Positions 24,289-37,000 of a stretch of DNA of 64,000 bases are shown one piece after another. Position 1 is the first letter of the stretch, and each line of letters starts with the position of its first letter. Below the pieces are notes generated by a model. The model was not told where the DNA came from. It did no database searches and worked only from the letters and a program-made list of their open reading frames with translations. Origin of the DNA: Hydractinia symbiolongicarpus (lineage: Eukaryota; Cnidaria; Hydrozoa; Anthoathecata; Hydractiniidae); contig NC_079876.1 of assembly GCF_029227915.1 (NCBI RefSeq), positions 26,943,828-27,007,827 of the forward strand, written 5' to 3'. Position numbers and translations under genes: made by a program.

Positions 24289-25022
24289 TCTTCAGGGTAT
24301 CCCTTGTTTTTAAAATAGATGCGTAAAAAAGTTTCTTATGTTGATAAAACAAAGAAGTCCTATTGGGGATGACGTTTACCCCTTGTTACCGTAAATGTTA
24401 TTTTGTAAAACGGATGGTAATGAATATAATGAAGAAGATACCTCATTTCCAGGGACTTGTACTCTTTTATATCTGAAAGGGACCAGGGACCTTTGGGGAC
24501 CAGGGCACTTTTTGGTGATGAAAGCTTTCTAAAAAACAATAAGTAGTGAGGATTTTCTCGGTCCCCTGCCCAGAACTTCTTTTTGGCTTTCTGGATGTGT
24601 GCTGGTGCAAAGCCACCAACCTCGTCCACAGGGTTACTTCATTATTTTAATCCCGGACGCAATAAGATATGGTCAGAATGAGAAGTAGAATTTTGGGGCA
24701 AGGTGGGCAACACACATTTATACGCTGTGTGTGACCAAGAGAGGTCCAGGAAAAGTAGCGGCCCGGGACTAGGGTCAGTAGGATCAGGAAACTCATGATC
24801 ATAAAGAATTGCATCTTTGTCTCGATTATTTTTCTATTTAAATAGAAAATATAATGCCGATACCTTGGGTGGTAAAGCTTCTTGTACTTTGACTCTTGGG
24901 GGCCGAGGCTTTAGTGGAAAGTGCTTGAAAACAAAGAAGAACACAACCAACAAGCTTTATGCATCTTGTTATTCTTTTCGCAACTCTAGAACGTGAACTT
25001 TAAACGAAAGATAAGAAAAAGA

Positions 25023-28000
25023 ATGTCTGAAGAATTCAATCCTTTTGCTGCCGATGACAGTGGTACTGTCGACGCTGACACTAATCCATTTGGGGATGAC
25101 GATGACGAAGATCATCATGATCAAGATGATTTTTTTGGACGTTCACCATCACCTCCACCACAAATTGTTAATTCTGAAATAGAAATTGTTGAAGATCGAA
25201 AACCAATAATTCAGGTGTGTAAGGTTAAATTTCTTTTGTGGTGGGCGGAAAGTCGGAAAAACGCAATACGGAAATACCGCACAAAGAGAATATTCCATGT
25301 TTTATAAATATTAGCACACAAAACCTTTACATGGCACAGAGCAATAATTTAATACTCCTAGCTATGTTTCAAAAAGTAATTCTTACCCCAGTATTGTTCT
25401 TTATATTTTAACCTTCACTACACCAACACAGCCTTTTTTGCGACCATGACAGCTTTAGATCAAAACACAACCAAGTCCTGATAAAGCATAGTATAATAAA
25501 AAAAATTGTCAAGCCTTCGCTTTTGCTGTGTTTATTTGTTTTGTTCTTTTTATAAACCTGTATCTCATAGTAAAACTTAAATTTTGTGATACCTATTTAA
25601 CCTCCATCGCTATAATTCAACAAAATATATGCCCAAAATGTTTTTTGAATAGTGCATTATTTAACCCATGTAATATTCAATAGGCTACGTTTCTTACAAA
25701 AAAAGCACATAAAAATTTATTTCCTTCATACGAGTGCATATCACAAAAAATAAAAGAAAATTATTAAAGCCTAGTAAGAGGGTGCCGATAAGCCGCAAAC
25801 ATCCGCATATATACGGGCGAGTTCGGGTGACTTTTCGAATAAAATTGGCAGTTGTTCCCGAAACCGCCCGCACTTTCCCGAGCTCGCCCGGAACATTCCC
25901 GAAATGCAAATCCTTGTAACAAACCATGCGGACGATAGTTGGGAAGAAGGCGCTAGAAGAGAAAGGAGTTAATAAAGTTTATATATAAGTTATTTATAAA
26001 GTAAACTTTATCAAAAACCATCAAAAACAGTTCTTTTAAGAACTTTGCTACCACATAGTAAGTTTATTTTAATTTTTATAGTTTTTATGAATCATATTAG
26101 TGTCTGTTTTTTTTTGTTTTCCGGGCATTGTTTGGGCCTATGCGGGTTTTTTCGGGCGAATACTTGAATTTTTTTCAAAACGCCGAACTCGCCCGAAAAC
26201 GCCCGCACTTTTTACGGCGTATGCGGCTTATCGGCACTTTCGTAGCCTAGCTCCTAACAATGCGTTTATTATTAAACATATGTTTATTACTAAACTTGTG
26301 GATAAGTGTATTCTAGTAAGTAAGTAAGTAAACATTTATTTACCTAAGAAATGACAATTTACATTACTAAAAGAATAAATTAGCAATTAGGAAGGAGAGT
26401 TTCCCGATAGCCAAGGCTAAACAAAGGAGAAAGCCACCAAGAAAAATGTGAAATATTTTCATATGTCAGTAAATACTGTAAGTTTACAAAGATTAAAATG
26501 AAAAAGCATTATTGATTATAATTAGTATAAATGAAAATTCAGTACCATATAGTCAAATAAAAAAAAGTAATGAGACAAAATAATGAAGAGGAAAGCTAGT
26601 TGATGTATTGACTCATGTAGAAACTTGTAGCTAGGGATTTGATTGTGCTTAATTTACAGTTTGTGAGGTTAGTATCAGAATAATTTCTTTGCAGATTGTT
26701 CCACTGTAATGTGGAGATTCTAGAGAATGAAAAAGATCCAAACGTCGATGTGTTAACTGTTGGTTCAATAAGCAAACCAATTGTGTTACATCTAGTTTCA
26801 TGAGAGTGTGAGATTCGATCAAATTTGAGTGAGGTAAGTGTGTCAGATGGGAGGTTAGAGTTTAGGAATTTGTGGATAAATTGAATGTTAAGGACTTTAA
26901 CTAGGTCGAAGAATTTAAGAATTCCAAGTTCTGCAAATATAGGCAAAGATGGGGATCTTGGTTCACTGAAGGTGATCAGCCTAAGGGCAGCCTTTTGGAG
27001 GGTAAGTATTCTGTGGGCTACTGTGGTGTCTCGAGTGCCCCATACTTGGCAAGCATAGCTTAAGTGAGAACTAAAGATAGCATGGTAAATGTTTAGCAGG
27101 GATTTTAGGGGAACATAGTGACGAATTTTAGATAACATCCCATTGGCTCTTTGAAGTTTAGTAGCCACAGATGAGACATGATACTTCCAGGAAAGATGTT
27201 CATCAACATGAACACCCAGGTATTTCACACTTTTGCTAGGATAAATGCGCTTACCGCATAGAATCAAAAAAGGTAAAAATTCAAGCCTACGAGATTGGGA
27301 TCTAAATACAAACTCTGTTTTGCTGGAGTTCAGTGATATTTTGTTGGCGTTAAGCCAACACACAAGGCGTTTAAGATCAGCATTCATCCCTCTACAAAGG
27401 GATTCTAGTGATTTTGAGAATTTCAGCAGATGAGTGTCGTCAGCAAAATGATGGGTCTCTGACGATTTGATACAATTATGCAGATCATTAATATGCAACA
27501 AGAACAGCAGCGGACCAAGAACAGAGCCTTGAGGCACACCATGTAGAATGGCTTTAAGTTGAGATTTGAATTCACCGATTGAGACATACTGGAGACGACC
27601 AGTTAAATAAGACCTGAACCAATCATTTGCTTTTCCCCGAATACCATGGATTTAGCTTGGATAGAAGGATTTTGTGGTCAACAGTATCAAAAGCTTTTTG
27701 TAAGTCGACAAACACTCCACAGGCAAGCTCACCTTTGTCAAGGCAATGTCTAATGCGTTCAACTATAGTAAGCACAGCCTGTGATGTTGAATGCTGTTTT
27801 CTGAATCCAAACTGTTTGGGATATAGGATATCATGGTTGTTGAAAAAGCCTATGATTCTGTTGTACATAACCTTTTCATAGATTTTCTCAATGTTTGACA
27901 ATAATGAGATTGGTCTGTAATTTGACACATCTATAGAAGAACCTTTGTTTTTGTAAACAGGCACCACTCTGGATGTTTTTAAAGATCTAGGAAACATACC

Positions 28001-31000
28001 AAATTCAAACGAAAGATTGATCAAAATTGATATAGGTTTGGAAATATCATTTTCCAACAATCTTAGAATTTTGATTGGAATACTGTTTGGTCCAGAAGAT
28101 TTTCCTGGAGAGATGTTGCCAATAATCCCGATGATTTCTTCTTGGGTAACAGGTGATAAGAAAATTGAGTCTGGGTTTGGGTTTTTGAGGTAGTCAGAGT
28201 ACCTCTTGGATGTAGGTGGAATTTTGTTCCTAATAGAATTTGCTATGGATGTAAAAAAGTCATTAAAACTATTGGCAATATCAATTTGCTTTGTCTCAAG
28301 TTTACCGTCAACCTGAATGGAGGTAGGAATATTAGATTTCCACGGTTTTGTAGAAATAATGCTACGAACACCCTCCCAAATTTTGTGCATGTTATTTAAA
28401 AAAAGGTTAAAGTAATTGGTATAATGGTTTGTTTTACTTTGTCTGCATAAGCTGACAATCATGTTTCGGTAGCGTTTGAAAAGTTGTCGGAACTCTGATT
28501 TAGAATTTGGATCTTTGTTTTTAGTGAATTTCCGAAAATAAAAATCACGTTTAGACATGGATTTTATGATGGCAAAAGTAATCCATGGTTTTTGTAGGGT
28601 TTTGATTTGCCTTCTGGTGAGCCTGCCTGTGGGAACGTGTCTGTCAACAAGCTTTTGAATTTTAGAATTAAAAATGTCAAAACAGCTGTTTGGGTCAATT
28701 GGTCCAGGACTATTAAACTCAACACCCCAGTCAATATCCAGGTAATTTAAAATGAAATTATGTTCGTCAAATTTGGACCAGTTTTGGTATTGAATATTTT
28801 TTTCTAAGTTGTTAGTCAATTGGTCAGGTAATATAAAGAATTGAGGCAGGTGATCAGAGAACATGTGAATAAGGTTACCAGAGATTGATGGTTGACCAGT
28901 GACAGAGAAAAAAATATTATCAATTAATGTCTTGGAAGTCGCTGCTATTCTTGTTGGTAATAAGATCTGGGGAAGTATAAGGTGGGAGCCGAGTATATCA
29001 ATGAAGGCAGAGAGTTCTGCATCTTCATTGAGTTTTAACAAATTTTTATTGAAATCCCCCAGTAGAAGGATTTGTTTCTTTTCAATGCTGACTTTATTGA
29101 GAAAGGGTTTTAAAAAATCACGATTAAAGGAATTTGTTGACATACAAGGATGTCGATAAATGCTACCGACAATTAAGTTGGTTGTGTTAGGCAAGATCAT
29201 CTCTGCAAAACTTGATTCCAAGTATTTAGATTGGTACATAATGTCATCCAAGTCTGTACGAGGAATGAAATTATACTGGTCAGAAATATACAACAAGCTC
29301 CCTCCTGCTGAGGATTCAGTGGGGGTGGATAAGCACTGGTAACCTTCTATATGGTAATTGAAAGTTGGTGGTGAGCCTTTGATAAAGCGGGTTTCAGTAA
29401 TACCAATGTCTCAAAAGGGCCAAAAGGGTGTTAAATTCATCAAAGTGTTTAGCCATTGAGGCAATGTTAAGATGAAAAGCTGAGAGCGACCTTGGATTTA
29501 GATTAAGATTGTTAAAGTCCTCACATTCATAGTATTTACAACTAGTTGTATGAAAATTGATACTGTCAGCATCGTTGTCCATGCTATGAACAATACTATT
29601 AAGATCAGAAAGAAGGGATCTCACATTTTCATTAATACAGGATGTAGAATTTGGGGTTGGTTTTGGTTTACAATTTGACAGATGTTCTGAATCAAAAAAT
29701 GGTAATGTCCTGTCCAAACATTTTGGACAAGCCCAGTTACTAGAATTGTGAGATAAGGCATCAAATTCTGATACTGAAAGTCTAGAGCAGTTTTGAAAAT
29801 TTATCTAGGAATTACAGATATCACAAAAAATTGATGTTTTACATGATTCATCAACTAGCTTTTTGCAGACATTACAACTAAGCATAAAAATTATATATAG
29901 GGGGGAAACAAAACTGGCAGCTTTAAAGGGACAACAGGGTCTAAAAGTAAAAAAAAACAAAGAAAAAGTGAAAACTTACCAGTTAGAACAGGCTTTGGGC
30001 TTCAAACGATTTCACAAATAAAACAAACGCTATATACTGACTGCACAGCAAGCTTGCGCCATATTGAAGTTAAAATTACCTGAGCGTATATCACCGATAA
30101 GATTAAACAAACAAAGAACTTTAGGCAGGAAAATCGTGTGTAGCAGAAAGAAGAGAAAAGTGAGATAAAGACAACAATCTAACTCTCTGTGTTTCCGTAG
30201 TTGAGCAATTCATTTTGGTAGAACCCAGGAAACCATTCAACTATTTGATCCACATGTGTAATTTTTTTGTGTTTTTCATCCGTTTTATCAAATTTTATAA
30301 AAAAAGCTTCATTTTGATATTTGTAACTGTAGATGAGTTTGTTTCTTTTCAGTTGTCTGCATTCAAATCCCAGTCTTTGATAAAATTGATTCAAATTTTG
30401 GGCAATGTAGATTTTGCTGTTTGGTGGCAGCTTAATTTCCTCGAAATTTATATTTTCAATATCCAGTTCCATTCCACATATAGACATAATAACATGAAAA
30501 CGAGGTTAGTTTAGAGACAATTTTAATTTTGATACACATATAGTTTGTTTACCTTTATTATTTCTCAAATTAACTTGTCAAATCAGCTAATTATGAACTT
30601 TTGGTAAAATAAATAGAAAACAACATTATTTTATACCCATTGGGCTTTTTAAAGTTGCTGGTTTATGTTTTTTCTAGTGTTTAGCTAGCTATGGCGCTGT
30701 AGATTAGTTTTATGGCGCCGTAGATTAGTGGTTATAGCTCTCGTACTCTGTGCGGGAGACCTGGGTTCGATTCCTCTTGACGGCAATTCAACATAGGCGA
30801 GTGGATGTTACCATAGCCCTGGGTTAACCCAAGTTGTGTGAGGGAAATTGGGAAGATGGCACATTGTGTGGGCCATTGGATGTGGAGTTGTCTAGTAGAG
30901 CGCTGGCCCTAATTGGGTCTGCGTAGCTCAAAAAGAGCATTAAATACTCTAAGTTTGGTTATTACTAGCTAGCTAGTTGGAGCTTTAACCAATGTTGTTG

Positions 31001-34000
31001 ACATATATATACACTTTATTCTTTGTTATTGAAAATCTTTTAAAACATCTTTAAATAACATTATGGCTTGGCTATCCCAGCATGTTGGGTTGGTGGTATT
31101 TGGCTGACTGCTAGTCTCCCGTATATTTAACAAATCGTAATAAGAGCAATGCAATCACCCAAGGTAAAAGCATGCTTACACATAAAAACCCTTGAGCCTT
31201 AATTTTTTAAAACGTTATGGCACATAAGAATGTTACTGTTGTTGTTGTTTTTTAAATTCACAAATTGTTCTGTCAATAAGTAGTATTACTATGAGTATTG
31301 CCAGTAATATTATTCCTATAAGTATTGCCAGATTGTTATTCCATGTGTCAGGTATAGCTATGGGTATTGTAATTTATTTGTATGTAAAAGTAAAGATCAA
31401 CAACTTATATGAAATTATTTTTTTTTAATTACGGTGCTCTTCTTAGACAAATCTGATGGAATTAACATAAAAACTTTTCTGTATTATATTTCTTGAATTT
31501 CCAAATTTAGGCATTCTGCTGTAAGAGGGCAATAGATTTTATAAAGAAAACTATAGAATTGTAGAACAATAAACCAGTCACAATTTGTTTTAAGTCACAT
31601 GTTGTTACAATGCACTCCCTTAGAATGTTTAATACTCTATCGATTTACCCCAATTACTTAACCAGATGGCCTAAGGAAGTTAAGAAAGTTTTGAATATAT
31701 GCTGACTGAAACAGTCTTTGTTTGTTTATGTTTTTTATGTGTAAAGTTATGTGTAAAGTTCATGTATCTGTTTTAATGTTTATGAGTGTACTGAGTCTCT
31801 ATGTGTATAAAGGTTTTTGATTCATTTTATTTAGTTGTGTTTCTTAGGGACTGTTATGCATTGAGGCATGCTTATTGTCATTACCTTTGTTCTTTTACAT
31901 AATGGTAATGGCCCTAGGTATGTCTCAAGGGACATATATATATATAATGTTTTTTGCATTTTGCAGTCAGTTGGAAATTAGTCTTCTTACTAGTAAGACA
32001 TGACATAAAAATTGTTTCTGTCATATTTGTTCATTCTTGGTGTTGACCAAGTATTTGTTCATTCTTGGTGTTGACCAAGTATTTGTCATTTTTGGTGTTT
32101 ACGAAAAACATTGTTCTTGTTGCTTCACTGCATAAGTTAGGCATAAACTTTACCACCGTTGAAAACAAGTACGAGTTTTGTTAAATTGTGTCGCTTACTT
32201 TGGCAGCAACACAGACGACCTTACAACTAATAAATGACTTTGTTTTATTTTTTTAAAGATAACCCTGACAACATATACCTTACAAGTTTAACACTGTCAC
32301 TATCAAAATAGTTGATAGAGGCCTAATTTCCAAAGAGAATAAGAACAATTTTAAGAACCGTGAATCTATAATCTTAGAGAAGACAGCAACACTACACCTA
32401 CTAAATATTTTTCAAGGAATGATAAACTTACAATACTAATATGAATCTGAAAAGACAAACCAAAAAAATAAACAATTTGTGATTACTGAGTACACTGGGT
32501 TAAGCCATATAAATGTATATTAAATGGAATGGTTAAAGCATATTAGCAGTGGAGTGTGACAATAATAACAATACATAGCTGGGCAGCACATCATCTCTGT
32601 GTACATAGCTAGCTATAACATCCTACCTATAATATTTATACCTATAATATCTGGCTAGAGGATGATGAAAAGCTGGGTAACTTTTTTAGGATAAATTATA
32701 GTCTTTATAATTATACAATTTATTATAAAATCAGCCAAAATTCTTATGTAATTTCAAAGAAACACTTTTTTAAAAAAATTAAAAATATATGAAGCTTTTC
32801 GTAACAGCGTTACATTATCAAGTAAAAAGCTTTGTATATTTTTAATTTTTAAATAAAGTGTTTCTTTGAAAATACATAATTATATAAGTTATATGAAGTT
32901 TTAGTAAACTAGTTAAACATTTTAGACCTTAAGGAAGATGTTTGTTGGCTAGCTAGGTATAGCTAGCCATCATTAAATTTGCCTTAAATTACACACTTAA
33001 TATCAATAAATATTCATAATTTTTGTCACACTGCCACTACTAATACCCTCTATATACTTTTATCCACTATGATTCTTTCAATATGGCAGTTGAAAATTTT
33101 AAAACCAACATTTGTTGATAATGACTAATGTCAGGAACAGTTAGTAAACAACTTGGCGTCCTGAACTTTATCTAAACTAACGAAAGAAATCTATAATTAT
33201 GCAGTAAGATGATACGTTCACACTGAATTTAATTCTCGAACAAAAGTTAAGATTTGTGACTTGGACTTGGACAGCAAGGAAATTTTAGAATTATCTTTAT
33301 TTATGTATGATAAAGTATGATAAAAACTAAAATCGTCATGCGTTTATTTTTCGCATTCCCACCTATAGTTTTAACTTTAAAACTTTCAAAATAAACATGT
33401 TTATCAATTAAAACATTGGTTGGAACCAGGCTTAACTAAAAATGACGTGGTAGACTGCCGTAGGTTGTACTAAACAATAATCCGGAAAAAGTTCATTTTT
33501 TGAGCTGTTGTCAAATGAAGATATGTACAAAAAATTGATACATGTTTTGCGAAGAACAAATTTACCTAAGAAAGTCTTTGTTTGCTCAAAACATTTTGAA
33601 GGAGAACGCTGTTATTCTTTTTTTGTAGTTTCACTTTCCTAAAATATATATTTTTTGCATTAATTTTCTTTTTCATCTCAGCTACCTCTTTCCTTTTTCT
33701 TTTTGACACAGCTTCGGCTTCGTGCCTCTTCAATCCAGTAATAGATATTCTTCGTTGGTCAAAATCTTTGTCTTTATGTGAACTTTTTTTTCTATTCACC
33801 ACTGGTTCCTCCACAAGGTACAGCAAGAGTCATAGTGTTCTCTCCCAGCCCCATACTTTGCTTTATAGAATTTTCTGTAACTACTTTTGTGGGTCAGTAG
33901 GAAACCCACTTTTGTTGCAATTTAACACTCAATTTGGTTGCACATTTCTTGTCTTTATATTTTTATTATATTTATTCTTTATTATATCAATAACATCGTA

Positions 34001-37000
34001 GAAGTCATTAATTATTGGCTGTGCAGAATTTTTGTGCCACAGAATTTACATTTGAGTTTTTCAGAGATAATCAAATTCATAAATGCTCTTCCAAATCTTT
34101 CCCAGGGCCACTGTTCTTAAATGGAGTTGTCAGGTTATTGATATAAATATAACCTCTCACAATTTTGTTTATTTGACTGTGATGGGTTAAAACCAAGTTC
34201 ACACATTGCTCCTATATGCAATCTGCCAGTTTTCTTCCTGCATTAACTAAAAAATGGCACACTGCTTTCATTCAAATATGCTTTTAAGTACCTTTCAGAC
34301 ATTGGGGCTTTAGGGTAGCACTTCTGATTGAACTTTTAACATTGGTTTCTGTTAACTTTAGGGCATGTGCTACAGTGGTGAAGCTGCAATTGGTTGTTAT
34401 TTTAGTAATACTGTAATGGTTCGAATAAACGCCCCCCTCGAATAGACGCCCCTCCTTTTCAGTCATTTTTTAAATAAACGCACCCTTGAATAGACACCCC
34501 CTCGAATAGACGCCCACGAGGCGATAGTAAAAGTATACTTACTTACTTACTTTTTTCCTAAATCTTAGGTTTAAGGTTGGAAATTTAGCTTTTCGCTTTT
34601 GAAGTTCATTCTCTAAAACATGTGAATATCTTTTATTTTCAGTTGTGAAGATATATTATAGGTATCTTTAAAATGTCAAAAAATTTAATAAACGCCCTGG
34701 GCGTCGAATTCGAAGCATTACAGTATATTCAATAAAATGGTGACAGAATAAAAAATAATCTTCACTTTTTACGAAACATTTCATTTACAGTCCTAAGGGA
34801 TTTAGTGTGTCATGGCTTGTTAGTGTGTCAAGTCTTGGCTTTGGAGAGAAATTATGCAAAGCGGGAAGTTTCTAGTTGGTGGTCCCTGGATCTAGAGTGT
34901 TTGTATTTATGTGACAAAATTTGCTTTAGAGTATCAGTATGTTTTTTTAAAACAGAATTTTGTTTTCATAATAGACTGATGAGAAAAAGACTGGATTACC
35001 ATCATATACCTCACTAGATGAAGAACAGCAAGTGGCCACCATAATGCGTTCTGTTTCTATGGATGAGGACAATATCATTACCGCAAATTCAGATACTCAA
35101 GATTTGTTTGTCAAAGTTGACAGTCCTGAAAAGCATGTTGAGGGATACGTTAGTTATGCTGTTACGACAAAGGTGCTTTTCTTTCTCATTTATACATAAA
35201 AAATATAAAATATTTGGTGGCGAGGGTATTCTTTTCTCAGTGCAATTCGGTCAATTTTGCTTCCTATAGTTATTTTCAGTTAATGCTACTGTTTATACAC
35301 CAAGTGCTTCAAAAGGCTGATAATAAACCTGAGCTAAAATTTTGTTAACAACACTAATTAACTTTCTTTTCAGACAACAAGGAATGAATTTGATTTACAT
35401 GAATACAAAGTACGAAGAAGATACCAAGATTTCTTATGGCTGAGACAAAAGATGGCAGATTCCTGCCCAACCCATATCATTCCTGTAAGAAACACATACT
35501 TAATTTCTTTGTTTTTATTTACTGTGTTGGTTTCTAGAGTGTGATAGTTGTAAAAAAGCATTGGTCATGCTACAGCACTGTCTGTACATTGGTATTATGG
35601 AAAAGAAAGTTGATATTTGTCAAAGTAGGATGGCACCAACCTATTCTGTGTATATAACACAAAAAAGTTCATTTGTAACCATTTAATACATAATTAATTT
35701 ATTTGGTTCCATTCAAATTCTGAAATGTTGCTTAACTAATAGTAACAACTTCATGGAAATAACAGTACAAAAAAGTTAACAGCACTAGCAACAGCATTTT
35801 AAACACATATGAATAGAAAATATAAATAGAAAATAAACCCTTGGTTTGCTATTTTTTTAATTTAATAAATTTTAGCATAAAGCCACACTTTAGCGAGAAA
35901 ATACGTGAGTTGTGAGAAAGTAGCCTGTGATTTTTGTGCTATGGACTCAAATAGTCCCTCACAGAAGTGTATTAAAATAAAGAATATCTGAAAACCAGTG
36001 CATTTATAAAGTATTTTAGCATGTTATCGGTATACCAGTGTACCCAAAGTTTAGCCATTCTAAGAAGCAAAACACACATCAGTCACTCTATAACAGCAGG
36101 GGTTGACAAATCACTGTACGTCTATGTACAAAAATTGTTCCTCACACAACATTACTTCACACAACATTGTACTTCGCACAACATTGTACCTCACACAACA
36201 TTGTACATCACACAACATTGTACTTCACACAACATTGTACCTCACACAACATTGTACATCATACAACATTGTACATCACACAACATTGTACATCACACAA
36301 CATTGTACCTCACACAACATTGTACTTTACACAACATTGTACCTCACACAACATTTTACTTTACACAACATTGTACCTCACACAACATTTTACTTTACAC
36401 AACGTTGTTCCTCACACAACATTGTACATCACACAACATTGTACTTCACACAACATTGTACCTCACACAACATTGTACCTCACACAACATTGTACCTCAC
36501 ACAACATTGTACTTCACACAACATTGTACCTCACACAACATTGTACCTCACACAACATTGTACTTCACACAACATTGTACTTCACACAACATTGTACTTC
36601 ACACAACATTGTACTTCACACAACATAGTACTTTATGTACTTTAGTTTGATAACAATAACAATAACAATAAAACAGAAATCTTTTTCTTTGTGTAACAAG
36701 GTATATCCTGTCTGTTTCACCAGTAACACCCACCTGTTTCTACTTACTAATACATGTTTAAGAAAAGAAAATATAAATCTGAATTAGTAACAAAGTGATG
36801 CTAACAACCAAAAATTGTATAACATTTTTTGTGGTATGAACAAATGACGATAAAGTTCTAATTTTTGCAAATAACAATGTTAAAAAGGCCTTATGTTTTC
36901 GTAAGGCACTTTTTGGGTCTAATTTGCAATGCTAGCTGCAATTTTGTCCACCATAGCATAATTCCAATATAGCAACCAACAGTTTAAATGGCTCCATGAA

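Larger units (their letters stand above)
20756..25022. other. MITE-rich spacer between the SNX16-like and SNX7/30-like genes
   Basis: About 4.3 kb follows the SNX16-like stop. It must hold the SNX16-like 3' UTR and the SNX7/30-like promoter, but neither can be delimited. AATAAA-like hexamers occur near 21250 and 21593. At least eight inverted-repeat elements of one family lie here. Between them are several open segments on both strands that might be small exons or relics; the best are listed separately. No complete gene can be built. Confidence 0.5.

Noticed and set aside
24360-24629. 89-residue minus-strand ORF upstream of the SNX7/30-like gene
   Set aside because: It includes MITE-arm sequence (CCAGGGAC and CCTCGTCCACAGGG) and has no recognisable domain or splice links.
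30712-30790. Functional tRNA gene
   Set aside because: A- and B-boxes are present, but the acceptor and T-stems do not pair properly and the sequence continues into a SINE body shared with other copies.
36021-36650. Three overlapping plus-strand ORFs of 153-209 residues
   Set aside because: They are the 17-bp minisatellite read in three frames; there is no start context, splice support or domain.
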